Source of the DNA: UBA6115 sp964629345
GTDB lineage: Bacteria; Bacillota; Clostridia; Christensenellales; Aristaeellaceae
DNA: 20,488 bases
Reading direction: 5' to 3'
Assembly: GCA_964629345.1 (NCBI GenBank)
Contig: CAZVSG010000033.1
Span: forward strand, 1 to 20,488
Shown: positions 1 through 9,463 of the stretch, piece by piece
Layout of the letters: each line of letters opens with the position of its first letter
Numbering within the stretch: the first letter of the stretch is position 1
Notes under the pieces: generated by a model
Database searches by the model: none
The model's input: only the letters and a program-made list of their open reading frames with translations
What the model was told of the DNA's origin: nothing
Translations under genes and position numbers: made by a program

Positions 1-787
1 GCCAGTTGTACAGCGGGTTGCCCCAGCGCTGGCCGTCGGCGGAGAAATAGTCCGGTGGCACGCCCGCGATGCGGGTCGGGCGGCGGGTCTTGTCCAGCTG
101 GAACACCTTCGGGTTGGCCCATGCATCGGAGGAATCCTCCGCGACATAGATCGGCATGTCGCCGAAGAGGCTGATGCCCCGCTCATTCACATAGCGCTTC
201 AGCGCGGACCACTGCTGGAAAAAGAGGTACTGGATGAAGACCTGCTCATCCGTTTCCCGCTCCAGCGCTTTTTTATACCTGCGCATCGCCCCTGCGCTGC
301 GCATCCGGATGCCCTCATCCGGCCATTCCTGCCAGGAGATGCCGCCGAAGGATCGCTTGATGGCCATGAACAGCGCGAAGTCCTCGATCCACCCGGCGTT
401 CTCATCCCGGAACTGCTGCACCTTGTCCTTCAAGCGCTTATAGGATTGTTCAAAGGCTTGGCTCAGCATCCGGTTCTTGTGCGCAATGACCGGGGCGTAG
501 TCGGCCCTCTCCGGATCACCCGGAAGTTCCAGCGGCTCCGCTGTCTTCAGGATGCCCTGCCGCTTCAGCGTGCGCAGGTCGATCAGAAGCGGGTTGCCCG
601 CGTAGGTGGAAAAGCACTGATAGGGCGACTCCGCATAGCCCGTGGGGGAAATGGGCAGCACCTGCCACACCCGCATGCCCGCCTCTTTCAGGAAATCGGC
701 GAAATGCCGCGCTTCCGCGCCCAGGGTGCCCAGGCCCTCCGGGGAGGGCAGGGAAGTAAGGTGCAGGAGGATCCCGCTCTGGCGCAT
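1..787 (-). CDS. malQ: 4-alpha-glucanotransferase (GH77), C-terminus cut by window edge
   Basis: Amylomaltase, a cytoplasmic enzyme that transfers 4-alpha-glucan segments between maltodextrins and releases glucose. The reverse-strand translation begins MRQSGILLHLTSLPSPEGLG and continues through WQVLPISPTGYAESPYQ and STYAGNPLLIDL, then GVPPDYFSADGQRWGNPLYNW at the edge; these are hallmark GH77 blocks. About 262 codons are present out of the usual roughly 490-500, so the catalytic carboxylates lie outside the window. The start is set by the ATG at 787-785, preceded by AAAGGA about 8 nt upstream. It is transcribed divergently from the amylase and galactanase genes, which fits intracellular processing of imported maltodextrins. 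A good promoter lies at 879-907. Identification is strong; the rest of the gene cannot be judged. Confidence 0.95.
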   Translation of the reverse strand, partial: MRQSGILLHLTSLPSPEGLGTLGAEARHFADFLKEAGMRVWQVLPISPTGYAESPYQCFSTYAGNPLLIDLRTLKRQGILKTAEPLELPGDPERADYAPVIAHKNRMLSQAFEQSYKRLKDKVQQFRDENAGWIEDFALFMAIKRSFGGISWQEWPDEGIRMRSAGAMRRYKKALERETDEQVFIQYLFFQQWSALKRYVNERGISLFGDMPIYVAEDSSDAWANPKVFQLDKTRRPTRIAGVPPDYFSADGQRWGNPLYNW

Positions 788-840
788 ATCGCTTGTCCTT
801 TCAGGGCCGGCTTTACGGTACCGGCTGTATCCGATGGCCT

Positions 841-857
841 TGTTTCCTCCGGAAACA
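841..857. promoter_or_regulatory. Palindrome in the malQ 5' leader, possible operator
   Basis: TGTTTCC-TCC-GGAAACA is a perfect 7-bp inverted repeat around a 3-nt centre. It lies just downstream of the malQ promoter on the minus strand. Its size and symmetry suit a LacI/GalR-type repressor site, but no regulator gene is in the window, so the role is inferred. A short RNA hairpin is the alternative. Confidence 0.4.
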
Positions 858-878
858 GACCGTCAGCAACTTCCATTG

Positions 879-907
879 ATTTTAGCATATCGCCCGGTGA
901 AGGACAA
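879..907 (-). promoter_or_regulatory. Sigma-A-like promoter for malQ
   Basis: On the minus strand, -35 TTGTCC (907-902) and -10 TAAAAT (884-879) are separated by exactly 17 bp. The predicted transcript starts near 872 and leaves a leader of about 85 nt before the malQ start at 787. Confidence 0.6.
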
Positions 908-926
908 TCGCCCCGGGCCTGACGCT

Positions 927-949
927 GCCGGGCGTACTGCTTGCCCGGC
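927..949. repeat. Inverted repeat overlapping the amylase -35 box
   Basis: GCCGGGC (927-933) and GCCCGGC (943-949) are perfect 7-bp complementary arms around a 9-nt centre. The right arm covers the -35 hexamer of the amylase promoter (941-946). It could be a regulator site or a hairpin ending antisense transcripts; the sequence alone does not decide. Confidence 0.35.
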
Positions 950-969
950 TCTCGGGTGCGTGATACTAT
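941..969 (+). promoter_or_regulatory. Sigma-A-like promoter for the amylase-galactanase pair
   Basis: -35 TTGCCC (941-946), 17-bp spacer, -10 TACTAT (964-969), with TG one base before the -10 (extended -10). It lies 74 bp upstream of the amylase start and back to back with the malQ promoter in a 255-bp divergent region. Confidence 0.5.
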
Positions 970-1042
970 CGGGGGGAACAGAAGCATTCTCTCCCGGCGG
1001 CGAAGGCTGACCGATGCCGGGGACCCGTCTCAGGAGCGGAAA

Positions 1043-2554
1043 ATGAAAAGAATGATCTGCCTGGCCTTCATCCTGGGCCTTTTGGCAAACGCCTTCCCGG
1101 CCGCGGCCGCGGACGCGCACTACAACTGGTATGAAGTGTTTGTCTACTCCTACAGGGACAGTACAGGAGACGGCATCGGGGACCTGCGGGGTCTCCTGTC
1201 GAAGCTGGACTACATCCGCGGCATGGGCTTTGATGGCCTGTGGCTGATGCCGGTCATGCCCAGCCCAAGCTATCACAAATATGACGTGACGGATTACCGC
1301 GCTGTGGATCCCCAGTACGGCATCCTGGAGGACATGAAGGCGTTGGTGGCCGCCTGTCACGAGCGCGGCATCCGGATCATTGTGGATCTGCCGCTCAACC
1401 ACACCTCCACGCTTCACCCCTGGTTCCTGGATGCCGTGGAAGCGCTGCGCGCGGGGCATCCTGAGGCCCCCTCTGCTGACTATTATCATTTTCGCAAAGG
1501 CCCCGCGCAAAGCCACGTGAACATCGCGGGTACTGACTGGTATTATGAGGAGCAGTTTGCCGGCGGAAGGATGCCCGACCTGAACCTGGACAGCGCCGCC
1601 GTCCGGGAGGAGATCCGCGGGATCCTCGGCTTCTGGCTGCGGGACGTCGGCGTCGACGGCTTCCGGCTGGACGCGGTGACCAGTTTCTATACCGGGGATG
1701 ACGCGAAAAACATCGACTTCCTGCGCTTTTTAAAGACTGCTGCGGAGGAGATCAAGCCGGGGAGCTTCCTGGTCGGGGAGTGCTGGAAGGGGCTGGATAC
1801 GATCGCTGATTATTACCGGAGCGGCATTGACAGTTTCTTCCTTTTCCCGGCTTCCCAGGCGGAGGGCTACGTCGTCGCTTCGATGCGCGCAAGGCGGCCG
1901 GCGGAAACCTATGTCAAGAACCTGAAACGCGCGCTGGAGGCCATTCCGGGGGGCCTGCTGACTCCCTTTCTGGGCAACCACGATACCGGCAGGACGGTCG
2001 GTCTGGTGCAGGGACGGAAAGCGCCGGAACGGGTCAAGTTCGCCCACGCGCTCATCGCGCTGATGGGCGGATATACCTTCACCTATTATGGGGAGGAGAT
2101 CGGCATGGCGGGCTCGGGGGCGGACCCGAACAAGCGCCTGGGCATGGATTGGGGAGATGGCAACAAAACAAGCCCGCCGCCTGGCGTGACCGCCGTGGAA
2201 TACCCTTTCCCGGGCGTCAGGGAACAGGAGGATGACCCCGCTTCACTGCTCAACTATGTCAGGAAGCTCAACCTCCAGAAACGGACGATGCCGGCCATCG
2301 CGCTGGGAAAGACGGAATACGGGCCGCTCACGTCTGACACCTGTGTCCTCATCAGGCGGTTTGAGGGAGACAGCGTCTATATCGCGGTCAATTTTTCCGC
2401 GAAGGAAGCGCGGGAAGTGAGCATCCCGGGGCGGCTCAGGCTCCTGGACGCGCTGGATACGGCGGATGTTCCCTCTTCCGCAAAAGTCGAGGGGCAGGTC
2501 ACCCTGGTCACCCTGCAGCCCTACGGGATCGTCTATTTGGGGGAAGGGGAGTAA
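1043..2554 (+). CDS. Secreted GH13 alpha-amylase family glycoside hydrolase
   Basis: A 503-residue GH13 enzyme expected to cleave alpha-1,4 (possibly alpha-1,6) glucosidic bonds outside the cell. Residues 1-23 form a signal peptide (KR, hydrophobic core, AAA-DA). The four GH13 regions are visible: DLPLNH (115-120), GFRLDAV with nucleophile D210, VGECW with acid/base E246, and GNHD with D314. GDGIGDLRG near residue 43 resembles calcium-binding alpha-amylases and oligo-1,6-glucosidases. A beta-sheet C-terminal domain ends the protein. The ATG at 1043 is chosen because AGGAG sits 6 nt upstream and it begins the signal peptide; the open frame extends further upstream without a plausible signal. 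The galactanase gene follows after 5 nt, so the two are probably co-translated. Exact product specificity (endo-amylase, maltogenic or neopullulanase) cannot be fixed. Confidence 0.92.
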   Translation: MKRMICLAFILGLLANAFPAAAADAHYNWYEVFVYSYRDSTGDGIGDLRGLLSKLDYIRGMGFDGLWLMPVMPSPSYHKYDVTDYRAVDPQYGILEDMKALVAACHERGIRIIVDLPLNHTSTLHPWFLDAVEALRAGHPEAPSADYYHFRKGPAQSHVNIAGTDWYYEEQFAGGRMPDLNLDSAAVREEIRGILGFWLRDVGVDGFRLDAVTSFYTGDDAKNIDFLRFLKTAAEEIKPGSFLVGECWKGLDTIADYYRSGIDSFFLFPASQAEGYVVASMRARRPAETYVKNLKRALEAIPGGLLTPFLGNHDTGRTVGLVQGRKAPERVKFAHALIALMGGYTFTYYGEEIGMAGSGADPNKRLGMDWGDGNKTSPPPGVTAVEYPFPGVREQEDDPASLLNYVRKLNLQKRTMPAIALGKTEYGPLTSDTCVLIRRFEGDSVYIAVNFSAKEAREVSIPGRLRLLDALDTADVPSSAKVEGQVTLVTLQPYGIVYLGEGE

Positions 2555-2559
2555 AGGAT

Positions 2560-4467
2560 ATGCGCAGACGGACGGCTGGTTTGTTCTCGGCCCTCCTGCT
2601 GTTCCTGCTGATGGGCGTACAGGCGGAGAGCGCGCTGTATGTGAAGAAAGCGGAACTTTCGGATGATTTCATCCTGGGCATGGACGTGAGCAGCGTCATC
2701 AGCCTGGAAAACAGCGGCGTCAGCTACGCTGACGCTGACGGTGTGAAGAAGGACCTGTTCCAGATCCTCTCGGAAAACGGCATCAATTACATCCGCGTCC
2801 GGGTATGGAACGATCCCTTTGACGCGCAGGGCAGGGGGTACGGGGGCGGAAACTGCGGCATTGAGACCGCCGAAAAGATCGGCCGCCGCGCCGCGCGGTA
2901 CGGGATGAAACTGCTGGTCGATTTCCATTATTCCGACTTCTGGGCAGATCCCGGCAAGCAGCAGGCCCCCAAGGCCTGGGGGCAGATGAAGATCAAGGAG
3001 AAGGCGGAGGCGGTATATGCCTTTACCCTTGACAGCCTGATCAGACTCAGGGAGGCCGGCGCAAACGTCGGAATGGTCCAGCTGGGCAACGAGACAAACG
3101 GAAGGCTGGCCGGAGAGAAAACCTGGATGAACATCTTCCGACTCACGGAGGCCGGCAGCAGAGCCGTCAGGGAAGCGGACCCGGACATCCTCGTGGCGGT
3201 GCATTTCACCAATCCGGAGACCGCGGGCAGCTACCTGACCTACGCCTCCAAGCTGGATTACTATCATCTGGACTACGACGTGTTCGCCTCCAGCTACTAC
3301 CCCTACTGGCACGGCACGCTGGACAACCTGAAAAAGGTGCTGGGCGAGGTGCAGGCCGCCTACGGCAAAAAAGTCATGGTGGCGGAGACCAGTTATGCCT
3401 ACACGGCGGAGGACACGGACTTCCATCCCAATACCATCGGGGAGGGCGGCAGCTATGAAAAGCCCTGGCCTTTCACCGTTCAGGGCCAGGCCAACGCCGT
3501 GGCGGAGTTGATCCGCGCTGTCAATGACATCGGCGGCATCGGCGTTTTCTACTGGGAGGGCGCCTGGGTGAGCGTCGGGGACGGCCCGGCGGAGAACGCC
3601 GCCAAGTGGGAAGCGTTCGGCTCCGGCTGGGCCAGCAGTTTCGCTTCTTCCTACGACCCAAAGGACGCCGGTGTGTACTTTGGCGGCAGCGCCTGCGACA
3701 ATCAGGCGATGTTTGACAGATACGGCAGGGCACTGCCCTCGCTTCAGGTTTTCCGGCTGATCCGCATCGGCAACCGGGTGCCCCTGACCGTGGACGCCAT
3801 CGAGGACGCGCATCTGACAGTGGACCTGAATGGCAGGATCCTCATGCCGCAGACCGTATTTGCAGTAATGAACGACGCCAGCAGGCAGGAGATCCCGGTC
3901 ACCTGGGACCCCATTGACGAAGCGGCCATGAAGGCGGGCGGGGAGAAGACCTGGCAGGTGCGGGGCGAGGCCGGCGGCGCTGAAATCCTGTGCTATGTGG
4001 ACATGGTGAAGTACAACTTCCTGAAAAACCACAGCTTTGAGGACGAGGAGGACACTGCCTGGACGGCAGTCAACCTGGGGAACACCGAGCAGCTGTACGT
4101 CGAGGACAAGAAATCCGACTCGCTGACCGGATCAAAGCACTTTCACTTCTACTCCGCCGCGGCCGCCAGCGTGGAGTTTACCCTTGAGCAGGAGGTGAAG
4201 GATCTGCCCGAGGGCACCTACCGCTACAGCATCGCCCTCATGGGTGGGGATGGCGGCCAGACGGACATTTACAGCTATGTCAAAATCAACGGTGAGACCA
4301 TGCACACCATGCCCGGTCAGATCACGGTGTACAACAGCTGGGACACCCCCGTCATTGAGGGGATCACAGTGGATGAGGGTGACCTTGTCACGGTGGGCGT
4401 CTATATCAGGTGCCTGGGCGCCGGTGCCTGGGGAAAGATCGACGACGCCAGGCTGAACAGTCAATGA
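2560..4467 (+). CDS. Secreted arabinogalactan endo-beta-1,4-galactanase (GH53) with C-terminal binding domain
   Basis: A 635-residue protein that should hydrolyse beta-1,4-galactan side chains of pectin (type I arabinogalactan) to galacto-oligosaccharides. Residues 1-23 are a signal peptide. The GH53 barrel covers about 36-400: GMDVSS (40-45), RVRVWNDP (79-86), DFHYSDFWADPGKQ (121-134), acid/base E178 in LGNETNG, SYYPYWHG (245-252), nucleophile E276 in VAETSY and YWEGAW (331-336). A bacterial Ig-like segment follows (about 405-482, ending in a PVTWD-type block). A jelly-roll-like module at about 485-633 resembles CBM61, the galactan-binding family commonly attached to GH53. No LPXTG or S-layer anchor is seen, so it is probably released. 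The function mirrors GanB of Bacillus subtilis, which also sits beside a sugar ABC system. CBM61 assignment is less sure than the catalytic domain. Confidence 0.93.
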   Translation: MRRRTAGLFSALLLFLLMGVQAESALYVKKAELSDDFILGMDVSSVISLENSGVSYADADGVKKDLFQILSENGINYIRVRVWNDPFDAQGRGYGGGNCGIETAEKIGRRAARYGMKLLVDFHYSDFWADPGKQQAPKAWGQMKIKEKAEAVYAFTLDSLIRLREAGANVGMVQLGNETNGRLAGEKTWMNIFRLTEAGSRAVREADPDILVAVHFTNPETAGSYLTYASKLDYYHLDYDVFASSYYPYWHGTLDNLKKVLGEVQAAYGKKVMVAETSYAYTAEDTDFHPNTIGEGGSYEKPWPFTVQGQANAVAELIRAVNDIGGIGVFYWEGAWVSVGDGPAENAAKWEAFGSGWASSFASSYDPKDAGVYFGGSACDNQAMFDRYGRALPSLQVFRLIRIGNRVPLTVDAIEDAHLTVDLNGRILMPQTVFAVMNDASRQEIPVTWDPIDEAAMKAGGEKTWQVRGEAGGAEILCYVDMVKYNFLKNHSFEDEEDTAWTAVNLGNTEQLYVEDKKSDSLTGSKHFHFYSAAAASVEFTLEQEVKDLPEGTYRYSIALMGGDGGQTDIYSYVKINGETMHTMPGQITVYNSWDTPVIEGITVDEGDLVTVGVYIRCLGAGAWGKIDDARLNSQ

Positions 4468-4493
4468 TTCTTTTAGGGCAACCATTTCGTTCA

Positions 4494-4522
4494 TATACAT
4501 TTTGTGCGGATTTGGGTATAAT
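4494..4522 (+). promoter_or_regulatory. Promoter of the sugar ABC transporter operon
   Basis: A consensus -10 TATAAT (4517-4522) is preceded at 17 bp by TATACA (4494-4499), a 4/6 match to the -35 consensus. No terminator is visible after the galactanase gene, so the ABC genes could be read both from here and from the upstream promoter. Confidence 0.65.
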
Positions 4523-4546
4523 CTGTCTATCAGAGGGGTCTGACAG
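4523..4546. promoter_or_regulatory. Overlapping inverted repeats at the ABC operon transcription start
   Basis: Directly after the -10 box, CTGTC (4523-4527) pairs with GACAG (4542-4546). Nested inside, TCAGA-GGGG-TCTGA (4530-4543) is a second perfect repeat. The placement, over the predicted start of transcription, is what is expected of a repressor site. The two pairings overlap, so only one could form as an RNA hairpin. No binding protein can be named. Confidence 0.35.
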
Positions 4547-4595
4547 CCCTGACTGGATAACAGTGAGTGAAAACTCAAACACTAAGGAGGATACC

Positions 4596-5813
4596 ATGAG
4601 GAAATTCCTGGCGTTCGTTCTGTCCGCGGTGATGATGCTGTCCCTGTTCAGCTTCGCGTCCGCGGAAGGCTTCAGCGGTGAAGTCAAAATCTGGGTCGCC
4701 GACAACATGGTCGAGCTGACCAAGGCGAAGGTGGAAGAGTTCAAGGCCGCCCATCCCGAGTACGCCGGGCTGACCGCCCTGGTCGAGCCGGTGGGCGAAG
4801 GAACGGCCGCCACCAACATGATCACCGACGTCGAGGGCGGCGCGGACATCTTCGGCTTCGCTCAGGACCAGCTGGCCCGCCTGGTCGGCGCCGGCGCCCT
4901 GATCGAACTCTCCCCTGAGAACGCCGCGATCGTCGCGGCGGAAAACGACGGCGGCTCCGTGGCCGCGGTCACCCTGGGCGACCTGCTGTACGCCTACCCC
5001 ATGACCAGCGACAACGGCTACTTCCTGTATTATGACAAATCCGTCGTCACCGACCCGTCCACCCTGGAGGGTGTGCTGGCCCAGATCGAGGCCGCCGGCA
5101 AGAAGTTCTACATGGAGATCAACTCCGGCTGGTACCAGACCGCTTTCTTCTTCGGCACCGGCGCCACGCTGACCTATGACGTGGACACGGACGGCAACCT
5201 CGTCAAGGCCAACATCGACTACGCCTCCGACAAGGGCGTCGCAGCCCTGAAAGCCATGATCGCGCTGAACAAGAGCCCAGCCTTTGTCAATGGCTCCCAG
5301 GCAGCCAACGCCTCCAACTACGCCGCCCTGGTGAGCGGCACCTGGGACGCGGCGACCGTGAAGGCCGCCTTCGGCGAGAACTACGCGGCGGCCAAGCTGC
5401 CCACCTTCACCGTGGACGGCCAGACCTACCAGATGAGCGGCTTCGGCGGTTTCAAGATGCTGGGCGTCAAGCCCCAGGTCGACGAGGCCAAACTGGCCGC
5501 CTGCGACGCGCTGGCCCTCTACCTCACTTCCTTTGACGTGCAGGCCGCCCGCTATACGGAATTCTTCTGGGGCCCCTCCAACCTGCAGGCCCAGCAGATG
5601 GACGCCGTGAAGGCGGACATTGCCCTCTCAGCGCTTGCCGCCCAGCTGAACTTCAGCGTCGGGCAGGGCCAGTACCCTGGGGATTACTGGGGCACCGCGA
5701 CCGGCCTGGGCGATGACGTCATTGCCGGCAAATTCAACGACATGACAGACGCACAGCTGCTGGAACAGCTGCAGATCTTCCAGGATGTCTGCGCAGGCCT
5801 GGTCACAAAGTAA
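4596..5813 (+). CDS. Extracellular sugar-binding protein of an ABC transporter (MalE-like)
   Basis: A 405-residue solute-binding protein that would capture oligosaccharides for the permeases encoded downstream. Residues 1-23 form a signal peptide ending FASA before EG, with no cysteine, so it looks like a signal peptidase I substrate rather than a lipoprotein. The mature part starts GEVKIWVADNM and includes ADIFGFAQDQL and YPMTSDNGYFLYYDKS, the typical MalE/CycB blocks for maltodextrin and related oligosaccharides. ATG 4596 is chosen because AAGGAGG ends 5 nt before it and it opens the signal sequence. The adjoining amylase and galactanase point to maltodextrins or galacto-oligosaccharides as ligand. 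MalE-like motifs favour alpha-glucans and the galactanase linkage favours galactan oligomers, so the ligand is open. Confidence 0.9.
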   Translation: MRKFLAFVLSAVMMLSLFSFASAEGFSGEVKIWVADNMVELTKAKVEEFKAAHPEYAGLTALVEPVGEGTAATNMITDVEGGADIFGFAQDQLARLVGAGALIELSPENAAIVAAENDGGSVAAVTLGDLLYAYPMTSDNGYFLYYDKSVVTDPSTLEGVLAQIEAAGKKFYMEINSGWYQTAFFFGTGATLTYDVDTDGNLVKANIDYASDKGVAALKAMIALNKSPAFVNGSQAANASNYAALVSGTWDAATVKAAFGENYAAAKLPTFTVDGQTYQMSGFGGFKMLGVKPQVDEAKLAACDALALYLTSFDVQAARYTEFFWGPSNLQAQQMDAVKADIALSALAAQLNFSVGQGQYPGDYWGTATGLGDDVIAGKFNDMTDAQLLEQLQIFQDVCAGLVTK

Positions 5814-5824
5814 TCCGATCTCAA

Positions 5825-5857
5825 GCGGGCTGGGGGAAAACCCCAGCCCGCATTTTT
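5825..5857 (+). terminator. Hairpin with T-run between binding protein and permease
   Basis: GCGGGCTGGGG (5825-5835) pairs perfectly with CCCCAGCCCGC (5841-5851) around a GAAAA loop, followed by A and five T (5853-5857). It looks like an intrinsic terminator just after the binding-protein stop codon. No clear new promoter was found before the permease, so partial termination or 3'-end protection is likely, giving more binding protein than membrane subunits. Confidence 0.85.
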
Positions 5858-5898
5858 CTAAGAATACCTCAACGACACGGGAATAGGTTGGTGATGGC

Positions 5899-7380
5899 AT
5901 GGCTGATTTGGAATACCTGAGGATGAACAAGGGGGCCCGCCTGGTCCATAACGTCACCGGGTTCTTTCTGAAACTGCCTGGCAGGATCCTTCAGGGACTG
6001 CTGAAGCTTTTCAGGACGGTGATCCGCTCCATCAAGACGGCCGCGCTGGACGTGAAGGACCTGGGGGAGACGTTTGTCAAGGGCGACTGGAAGACCCGGA
6101 CCTCCTTCTTTGTCATGGGTTTCGGCTCCCTGGCCCGCGGGCAGATTCTCCGCGGTATCCTGTTCCTCCTGTTTCAGGCGGTGTTCTTCCTGTACATGCT
6201 GGCCTTCGGCTGGGTCTATCTGTCCAAGCTGGGCACCCTGGGCACGGTGGAGACCGCCCGACAGGGCCGCGTGACCATCTACGGGGACAACAGCTTCTTC
6301 ATCCTGCTCTACGGGATCCTCACGCTGTTCTTCATCATCGCCTTCCTCTACACCTGGCGGGTGAACGTCCGGCAGAACAAGGCTGCCCAGGCGATCCTGG
6401 CCGGCGGAAAAAAGCTCAGACCCGGCAGGGAGGATCTGGCCGCCTTGGCGGACAGCCAGTTCCACAAGACGCTGCTGTCCCTGCCCATGCTGGGCATCTT
6501 CATCTTCACCATCCTGCCCATTGTGTTCATGGTCCTGGTGGCCTTTACCGAGTTTGACAGGACACACCAACCCCCCGGCAAGCTGTTTACGTGGGTTGGC
6601 CTTACAAACTTCCGGACCATGCTGTCCACCGGCGGCGCCAACTACGGCTCCACCTTCTCCCAGGTGCTGCTGTGGACCTTGATCTGGGCCTTCTTCGCGA
6701 CCTTCCTCAATTACTTCCTGGGCATGATGGTCGCCATCATGATCAACAAGAAAGGAATCCGGCTCAAGAAGATGTGGCGCACCATCCTGGTCATGACCAT
6801 CGCCATCCCGCAGTTCGTGAGCCTGCTTTATGTATCCAGGATGTTCGCCGCGGACGGCCTGATCAACAGCTACCTGCTCAAGTGGGGCTGGATCGACAAG
6901 GCGCTGCCTTTCTGGACGGACGGCACCTGGGCGCGCATCACCATCATCGTCATCAACATCTGGATCGGCATCCCCTACCTGATGCTCATCGCGACCGGCA
7001 TCCTGATGAACATCCCGGCCGACCTGTATGAGTCCGCCCGCATCGACGGCGCCAACGCGGTGCAGACCTACGCCCGGATCACGCTGCCCTACATGCTGTT
7101 CGTGACCGGCCCCTACCTGCTGACTTCCTTTATCGGGAACATCAACAATTTCAACGTCATCTTCCTCCTGTCGGGCGGGGGCCCGTACTCAGTGGAGATG
7201 GCGGAGAACGCCGGCTATACGGACCTGCTGATCACCTGGCTGTACAAGATGACGGTCAACAACACCAACTACAAGCTCGCCGCCGTCATCGGCATCATCG
7301 TGTTCATCATCACCGCCGTCATCAACGTGACCGTGTACAACCTGATCCCGTCGGTGAAGAATGAGGAGGACTTCCAGTGA
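5899..7380 (+). CDS. Sugar ABC transporter permease, MalF/MdxF type
   Basis: A 493-residue membrane subunit forming half of the import channel. A polar N-terminal stretch of about 65 residues precedes two early membrane segments (about 83-108 and 132-153), seen in long MalF-type proteins such as MdxF and GanP. A core of about six segments runs from about 190 to 481. The EAA loop that contacts the ATPase is ESARIDGANAVQTYARITLP (378-397). The start ATG 5899 has only a weak Shine-Dalgarno (GGTGAT close by), and an in-frame stop lies just upstream at 5884-5886, so no earlier start is possible nearby. The stop overlaps the next gene's start (TGATG). The neighbouring GH13 and GH53 enzymes suggest maltodextrin or galacto-oligosaccharide import. 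Confidence 0.93.
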   Translation: MADLEYLRMNKGARLVHNVTGFFLKLPGRILQGLLKLFRTVIRSIKTAALDVKDLGETFVKGDWKTRTSFFVMGFGSLARGQILRGILFLLFQAVFFLYMLAFGWVYLSKLGTLGTVETARQGRVTIYGDNSFFILLYGILTLFFIIAFLYTWRVNVRQNKAAQAILAGGKKLRPGREDLAALADSQFHKTLLSLPMLGIFIFTILPIVFMVLVAFTEFDRTHQPPGKLFTWVGLTNFRTMLSTGGANYGSTFSQVLLWTLIWAFFATFLNYFLGMMVAIMINKKGIRLKKMWRTILVMTIAIPQFVSLLYVSRMFAADGLINSYLLKWGWIDKALPFWTDGTWARITIIVINIWIGIPYLMLIATGILMNIPADLYESARIDGANAVQTYARITLPYMLFVTGPYLLTSFIGNINNFNVIFLLSGGGPYSVEMAENAGYTDLLITWLYKMTVNNTNYKLAAVIGIIVFIITAVINVTVYNLIPSVKNEEDFQ

Positions 7381-8321
7381 TGAACAAACAGCAGAAGATA
7401 CCCGAAGTCGACATCGTGGTCGACCAGAAGGCCGGGGTCATCCGGGAAGTCCCGCCGCCCGTGCTGCGCAGCAAGAGCCTGCATGAGAAGAGGGTCAACG
7501 GCAGCATCTATGTCCTGCTCTCCGTCATCAGCGTCATCTGGCTGGCCCCCTTCGTGTTCCTGGTGCTGCAGTCCTTCCGCTCCTACCTGATCGAAAACGG
7601 CGGCATGGTCGATTATCTCCTCCCCAAAGTCTTCTCCCTGGACAACTACCGCTTCCTGTTTGAGGACGGCAAGTACCTGCGCTGGTACTCCAATACCCTC
7701 ATCATCGCGCTGTTCTGCTCGGTCATCCAGACCGCGATGGTGCTGTCGGTCAGCTACGTTTTGAGCCGCATGCGCTTCAAGGGCCGCCGCTTCATCATGA
7801 ACGTGATCCTGGTCCTGGGCATGTTCCCGGGCTTTCTGACCATGATCGCGCTCTATTTCCTGCTCAAGCAGATCGGCCTGACCCAGGAGGGCGCTATCCC
7901 CGGGCTGATCCTGATCTACTGCGCCAGCGCCGGCATGGGGTACTACATCTCCAAGGGCTTCTTTGACACGATTCCCAAGTCCCTGGATGAATCCGCGCGC
8001 ATTGACGGCGCGACCCGGTTTTACGTGTTCAGGAAGATCATCATGCCGCTGGCCAAGCCCATCGTCATCTACACCATCCTGATGGGCTTCATGGCTCCCT
8101 GGGGCGACTATGTGTTCGCCTCCTACGTGGCCTTTGGCAAGTCCGACAGCTACAACGTTGCCGTCGGCCTCTACCAGTGGATGAACACGCGGGATATGAT
8201 GGGATATTTCACCAGGTTCTGCGCGGGCGGCGTGTTGGTGGCGATCCCCATCACCATCCTGTTCCTGTTGTTGCAGCGGTATTATGTGGAAGGCGTGACC
8301 GGCGGAGCCGTGAAAGGTTGA
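7380..8321 (+). CDS. Sugar ABC transporter permease, MalG/MdxG type
   Basis: A 313-residue second channel subunit. About 40 polar residues lead into six predicted membrane segments (about 41-64, 106-130, 138-163, 170-191, 227-250 and 279-298). The EAA loop DESARIDGATRFYVFRKIIM (203-222) is followed by PLAKPI, typical of MalG. The preferred start is ATG 7380, sharing one base with the previous stop (TGATG) and 9 nt after AGGAGGA (7364-7370). A GTG at 7377 in the same frame would add one residue and is the alternative. The overlap implies translational coupling with the MalF-like subunit. The ATPase gene starts 12 nt downstream. Confidence 0.93.
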   Translation: MNKQQKIPEVDIVVDQKAGVIREVPPPVLRSKSLHEKRVNGSIYVLLSVISVIWLAPFVFLVLQSFRSYLIENGGMVDYLLPKVFSLDNYRFLFEDGKYLRWYSNTLIIALFCSVIQTAMVLSVSYVLSRMRFKGRRFIMNVILVLGMFPGFLTMIALYFLLKQIGLTQEGAIPGLILIYCASAGMGYYISKGFFDTIPKSLDESARIDGATRFYVFRKIIMPLAKPIVIYTILMGFMAPWGDYVFASYVAFGKSDSYNVAVGLYQWMNTRDMMGYFTRFCAGGVLVAIPITILFLLLQRYYVEGVTGGAVKG

Positions 8322-8333
8322 GGAGGGACGAAG

Positions 8334-9458
<1,125 letters not shown>

Positions 9459-9463
9459 ACTGA

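Noticed and set aside
2533..4032. Minus-strand open frame of 499 codons opposite the galactanase gene
   Set aside because: The plus strand encodes a complete GH53 enzyme with catalytic residues. The antisense product has no recognisable domain or ribosome binding site.
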